Of a DNA stretch of 64,000 nucleotides, positions 58,898 through 64,000 are shown one piece after another. Position 1 is the stretch's first letter; each line of letters begins with the position of its first letter. Both the position numbers and the translations under genes were made by a program. The notes under the pieces were generated by a model, which worked only from the letters and a program-made list of their open reading frames with translations, was not told the origin of the DNA and did no database searches. This stretch comes from Dryococelus australis (Eukaryota; Arthropoda; Insecta; Phasmatodea; Phasmatidae): assembly GCA_029891345.1 (NCBI GenBank), contig CM057006.1, forward strand, positions 45,246,556 through 45,310,555. Direction: 5' to 3'.

Positions 58898-59330
58898 ATT
58901 TGGGTTGATGCATAAGTTTTTAGTGTTCTTTTCTACTGCTGCGTAAGTTTTTGATACTCATTTGACAGTAACAAAATTAACAAACTATTCTGTTGCATTA
59001 TCGATTACAGTGTGCGAATTATGAAGAGCATTATTTATATTTAAAAGCGATTCCTTGAAGATTGATATTGGAAAAAATGTAACTCGGAAGGTGTAAGATG
59101 GGGAGAATAAGGGGGATGTATAATGGTCTCCCAAACTAAGCTCCTGAATTGTTGCTTTGTCATGTTAGTGAACTACAGGTGTGCATTATCATGCTGCAGC
59201 AGCACTTGATGAAGCCCTCGTGGTAATTTTTCTTGAATTGTGGCTGCAAGCCATCAAAGTTGGTAGTAAGTGTTAATGGTGATGGTTACATTCCTGGGAA
59301 GTTATTGCAGTCTGGAGTGGTTGAGGTGTT
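58898..59330 (-). mobile_element. mariner-family relic with one terminal repeat
   Basis: The right-hand terminus on the minus strand is read from TTTGGGTTGATGCATAAGTT at 58898, which resembles mariner inverted repeats. About 150 bp inside lie the remains of the transposase C-terminus. No matching left terminus is visible up to 59750, so the 5' half is lost or too diverged. Confidence 0.7.
58990..59320 (-). pseudogene. mariner transposase C-terminal fragment
   Basis: The minus-strand frame reads NVTITINTYYQL, stop, then EKLPRGLHQVLLQHDNAH, stop, then WETIIHPPYSPHLTPSELHFF. HDNA holds the second catalytic Asp and YSP.L.PS the conserved block before the third catalytic residue, 34 residues later. 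In mariner that third residue is Asp; here the codon is GAG (Glu). At least two stops show the gene is dead. A VIDNATE-like tail follows near 58985-59005 before the terminus. Confidence 0.75.
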
Positions 59331-59781
59331 CTTACTAAGTGCCCACCACAATACAAATGAGAGCTGGGTGAAATACTTGTGGCTCTAGTTAGCCATGGTC
59401 GGCTGACACGCTGAAAGCAAGAGTTCTCAGGATTGTGCTGATTGTTCGGTCAGTGTGTGTGACTGGCACGAGTGGCGAAGCTACAATCTTACACTCCGCA
59501 ACTTTCATTACTGTTGGGGCCACACTGCACACCCATAGCGTACAGACTTCCACTGTTACAAAAGAATAATGCCTACTTTTATGATTCAATATTGGTTTTA
59601 GTGGCCATAGCTGCCATGTTTGTAACACAACACAATCCAAAAAAAAAAAAGTAACTCTTGAAATATGCAATAATATATGTAATACTGTCAGTCTATTTTT
59701 GTGCACCTCAAAATTAAATTAAAGTTTAGTCCTAGGTGATCTCTACTGGCAGGGAGGCTGATGGGTAAAAAAAAAGTGCAG

Positions 59782-59801
59782 CCCCCCCCCCCCCCCCCCC
59801 C
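59782..59801. repeat. Poly-C tract (20 C)
   Basis: A run of 20 cytosines preceded by a 9-A run. Confidence 0.9.
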
Positions 59802-60428
59802 GGAACACGAACTCTCTAGGTATCTCTCAGTTACTACACAACTTTTAAACCAACGACCAGTAAAACATTGATCTTTTTATAAAAATACTCTGAAAACAAA
59901 TCATCCTTCACTGCCTTTAAAGCAAAGTTTTGCAAGAAATACCTCACCTGGCTTGACACCTGTGATATTTGCAATTCCGGACAAACAAACCGCAAGAACA
60001 TTCAGGGAATTAAAAGTACTATTATAAATTGTCTTTGCCTTGGGGGGCTGAGGTTGTGATGTTAGTCTTGAGGGGTTCGAGTGTGTGTGTTATCACGTGG
60101 CACTCGGGGCACCATGGTACTTGCCTGCAACGTCATTCTACTGCCACTCACTTTAAACAGGCGATCACTTTTCGTAATTGTTCTGCCCCACTGCTCCCTT
60201 GTCTTTACGTTCGCACTTCCCTCACCACTATGGTTGTTTAACAGGTGCTGCTGGGTAGTTGCCAAGACTGAGCTAGAGATTGGGGGAGGAGGTAAGACAA
60301 GTAGTTTTTAGTCTGGATTCCACCAGATGTGTATCACCTGTGGATGGACACACAATAGATTTTTTTAAGGCTCAACCATTTAGATGTAGTTAAATGAAAC
60401 TTATTACCTCATTACAAAACTTTCTACA

Positions 60429-60482
60429 ATAAATAAATAAATAAATAAATATATATACGTGTGTGTGTGTATGTGTGTGTGT
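60429..60482. repeat. Compound AAAT / TA / GT microsatellite
   Basis: AATA units pass into TATATA, then GT repeats interrupted by AT. Confidence 0.9.
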
Positions 60483-61462
60483 AGGTGAATGTATGTGTGT
60501 ATCTCTTCAGTGTGACACTTGGGATAGATGTAGCTTGCAAAGCGTGTGTGTCCTAATTTGGATTTTCACGCACATTTAGATTGGCTTAAAAATGACACAC
60601 ATTCGATTTTGTCACTCAGAATTACCTGTTCATAAAAGTAAAATTCTATTATTTATTTTTTAATTTTAATGGCGAACTTTTACATGTTTCCAAAAGTTTT
60701 CGAATGTACTAGTGCCGTGGCACTTTGATTTGGAATCCCTGGTCTAGAGTTTCGACTTAAAGTAGAGATTTATTGTAAGGAAACAGATTGAGTTTTCGGG
60801 GACTCCAGCTTATGCTTTCATTCGTTGCTGTGCACTCTCCTTACCAGTTGATAAGAATGGCATTTCCACAGCCACAAATAATAATATTTATTGGAATCAC
60901 GTGTGCTTTCTGTAGTAATTACAATGATTCATTAGGTTGTCATATGTCTCGGTGGAGCAGCGAGCTTGACCTCTGTCAGATTATGTTCTCGTGCTACAGA
61001 ACGGATTGAACTGACAACCAGAATCAACCTATACCATCAGTAGAAAGTTTCATAGAAGCTATGCTGCAAACTTTTCCAGCAAGTTTGTTTGGCTTACAGT
61101 TATGTGATAACAGCTGCTGTATGATACAGAAACTGCTATATGAGGAGAACTTTTGTTCACTCTCTACAATACTTACTGTGTAAAATTCTCTACTTGTTCA
61201 TAATTATAGTGGCAAGACAATTTTGCACTCACACCTCAATTTTACACACACGGTTACAATTTGTCTATGACAAGTCTTCATTGTGAACCAAATAAGTAAA
61301 ATTTCAACCCACATAACCCCCTAAATGTGAAAATTACATCCAAAAATCACAGTTCGTTAATTGGGTGCACATTATGTTTATGGATTTGTAATAAAACTTG
61401 GGACATTTTTATTTATGGAAGATAAACGGATGTACAATATAACTCCACAGTTTCCAGGAATA

Positions 61463-61520
61463 GGGATGTTAGTAGGAATTGGTTGATTTGATTCCTTGAT
61501 ATTGCAGATTCTTCCCTTAA
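61463..61520 (+). repeat. Lone hAT-like terminus
   Basis: TAGGGATGT followed by GATTCC...GATA...GATTCTT resembles the left end of the hAT element at 54755 (TAGGGATGT...GATTCC...GATA...GATTCTC). No matching right end is seen before the window ends. Confidence 0.35.
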
Positions 61521-63429
61521 AATTAATACTGAGTACATTGTACCAATAAAGTTAATTCGTTGAGTAAATGACTTGACATAAATCAGTGCACTGTACGTTA
61601 GTTACACTATACTGCTAAACCTTCCTTGAATATTCTATATAGCTAGACAGGAAAATTTTGCATTATAAAAAACGTGTAGACTAGACTTGATGGTCGTATG
61701 TATTTTCGAGCCTTGTCTTTTCTGTTCATTTGCTACTGCCCCAGTGTGTTGCCAGTTCTTCAGACCAGGTGGCACGGTATTCTGTGTTTGTTTCCTTGCA
61801 GGTCTGTTATTGGTTCGGAGTTCACCTGAGCATGTCTAATAAACTGTGATCCAATTGCAAACATAACAGAAATTCATGTGTGTTCAAAATCTAGCTCATC
61901 CTAAAATGAATTGGTAAAATTTTTCAGTCTCTACGTATTACAAAATACTTCGTACAACAAAATATAAACTTGGTCTCGGTCAAGTTCCTAATATTGCATT
62001 TTTTTACTACCATTTACCGAAATGGATTACATTAAAAACTGGGCTTCTTTTTATAGCAAATGCTTGTAGCTGGCAAATCCCATTTAATTTTATTTATTTC
62101 ACGTTAGAATTCTGGTGTTTCTATTAACGTAAAGTGGAAACAAATTTTTTTGTGTGCATCAAAGATGTGCGGACATGCAGCACTATAAACAAAATGGCTG
62201 ACCATTTCTCCATAACACTAGTGCTGACAGACATGTTTTGGTGCCGCGTCAGCTACATCATTGGTGTGCTTATACAGTTATCCACATCTATGGCATGTCT
62301 ACATCCCCTGCCCCTCCCTTGGGGGGTAGGCTTTTTCCATTATCTGTTCCATTCTAGAATTTAACACAGTTTTATGGTTTCTTTATGTAGTTGGCTTTCT
62401 ACATGCATGTGAAATGTGTGTGTCTGAAAAAGCTATGTCAAGTTAAAAATAAATAAATTTGGTGAATTTACAATTAAAATAGCGACCTTTAAAAAGTCTC
62501 AACTAAGGTAAAAAAACACCTGTTTCAAATGTGGCTCAGATAAAAAATGTACGTGCTTAAAATGGAAAAAAAAAAAAAAATGTGTAGAGCTGGCAAGAAT
62601 TGATAAAGTTGAAAACCTAAAAATGTTGAACCAACCAAGATACACGTTACAAATACAGTCTAGAAGCTGCGGAAAACAACCAAGTAACAGATTTTTTTTT
62701 CAAAGTAAATTTGATATAGTGTACTTAAATTAAAAAAACTAACCTGTAGGTTTGTGTTAATGCAACAATACTTTGCAGTATTTTCCTTTGGATTTGACTT
62801 GTCAGCATCACATTACGAATAGGTCCCTTAAATCTCCTCAAAAATCTCCTTAAATCTCCTTTTTATTTTTATTTGCAGCACTCTTGAAAAACACAAAATC
62901 ACTATTTGAGAGAAATTTTCATTCGTAAGCACAAGAAGGTTTTAATCCAAAAAATTTGCTAGTGGGATTACATACTTCATGAAGTTAAGATGCAGAAATA
63001 CTTAAAATTCAATACTAGTATCATTGTACTGTGAATTTACTGTCATGAAGTGGAAGAATTTTTTTCACACTTTACGTTGCAAATCCTAATGTTAATAACT
63101 GAAATACTCAACATTGGGAATTAAAAATTGAACATGGAGTCAGGAAAAATGCATACTCGACCCATTTGTAGTTAGTGAAGGATGGTTCTAATAGAGAGTT
63201 AGAAAACTTTTACATATTTTGACACCTCCCGACCCCTATAATTTAAAATAAGTGTATCTATTTTTTAGATGTGTCCTACTTGAAGTGGTGTTAAACGCAA
63301 TGTGTACCAACTTATTTTTCTGCTGATTTTCCTCAAATTTTCAATATTTTTTTTTTTACAGGAATTTTCACTTTTCCTCAAAAAATGGGCTTTTAAAGAG
63401 CTGTTCTAAGTAAATGAGGTTTCAACTGA

Positions 63430-63483
63430 GAGGTTTATTTGTATTGGGGTGATGTAGAGGTTTATTTGTATTGGGGTGATGTA
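63430..63483. repeat. Perfect 27-bp tandem duplication
   Basis: The unit starting GAGGTTTATTTGTATTGGGG occurs twice head to tail without a mismatch, indicating a recent slip or duplication. Confidence 0.95.
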
Positions 63484-64000
63484 TTTTGAGCAAAATGGTA
63501 CCTCATTTGTGCAGAAGTGAAAACTGCGTGAAAATTAGTAAAAAAAATCGTACCATGGCGTACATAGGCCTGACATAGAATGCGTGATTTCTGGCACTTT
63601 GCATGAGGAAATGAAACTTTTTTATTTATTTACTCATTTGTTAATGAAATAGAAATGGTAATCTGAGGAAAATGATGTCCCAGTTGTGCATAACCACACT
63701 CAAAATTAACAAAATAAATATTACTGCATTATCACTCATAGGCCTAATATACTCTCATATAACTTGGCAAGATCATGACAGCAAGTGGCAACGCGACGTA
63801 TACGAAACAGTCGTTCACAAATTCCTGTATCAGCTGATGCATGAACGAATGGAAATGCACAGAAGAAAGAATTCCTTTAATTAATACTTTAATTAATACA
63901 TTTTTTATTTTACGTAGGTGCAAAACAGCTGTTGTTAGTGTAATAAACTAAATTTTTGCTAAAGTAGTAATGTAAAAGTGTTCTAAATGAAATGCCAATT

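Larger units (their letters stand above)
58699..64000 (+). other. par-1 intron within KA1 (continues past window)
   Basis: 5.3 kb with no coding exon recognised. It contains the mariner relic (58898 to about 59330), an unclassified GC-richer stretch at 59940-60320, poly-C and poly-A runs, microsatellites, a lone hAT-like end near 61463 and a 27-bp tandem duplication. The rest of KA1 is not found before 64000. Confidence 0.65.

Overview
Eukaryotic, almost certainly insect (or at least arthropod), nuclear DNA: AT-rich, very long introns, dense decayed transposons and no bacterial-style operons. One recognisable host gene runs along the + strand: the 3' part of par-1/MARK, the polarity-regulating Ser/Thr kinase. 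Three exons are well supported: a spacer exon (4925-5053), a spacer exon ending in the FFSKLSSRFSKR motif (9927-10157), and the first exon of the KA1 domain (58590-58698). Two more small exons (45173-45205 and 47463-47525) are likely. The kinase and UBA domains would lie upstream of the window and the rest of KA1 downstream. All these exons join in phase 2 and the internal ones are multiples of three, so any subset can be spliced without losing the frame.

Layout. 1-4.9 kb: intron whose left end holds a truncated repeat (family R). 5.05-9.9 kb: AT-rich intron with a degenerate ~60-bp tandem array. 10.2-45.2 kb: a 35-kb intron holding a hAT-type MITE (11250-11516), a Tigger/pogo relic (13896-16345), GC-rich repeat islands between about 20.5 and 41 kb, a 1.4-kb hAT element with an exact 8-bp target duplication (32363-33781) and a tRNA-derived SINE. 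47.5-58.6 kb: family R copies, two more SINE copies and a three-layer nest (hAT 54755-58402, containing a second hAT-like element, containing a deleted Tc1 element) that ends 187 bp before the KA1 exon. 58.7-64 kb: intron with a mariner relic and simple repeats.

The least explained material is family R. At least five copies in both orientations share a TATA-like start, a 17-bp box (CAGGTCACCTACACCTG and variants) and, in subsets of copies, matching coding remnants. It looks like an LTR-type or other retroelement, but no diagnostic enzyme motif was found. I see no operon, CRISPR array, true tRNA or rRNA gene, and no convincing new biological system. The alternative-splicing layout of par-1 and family R are the items most worth following up. 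All alignments were made by eye.
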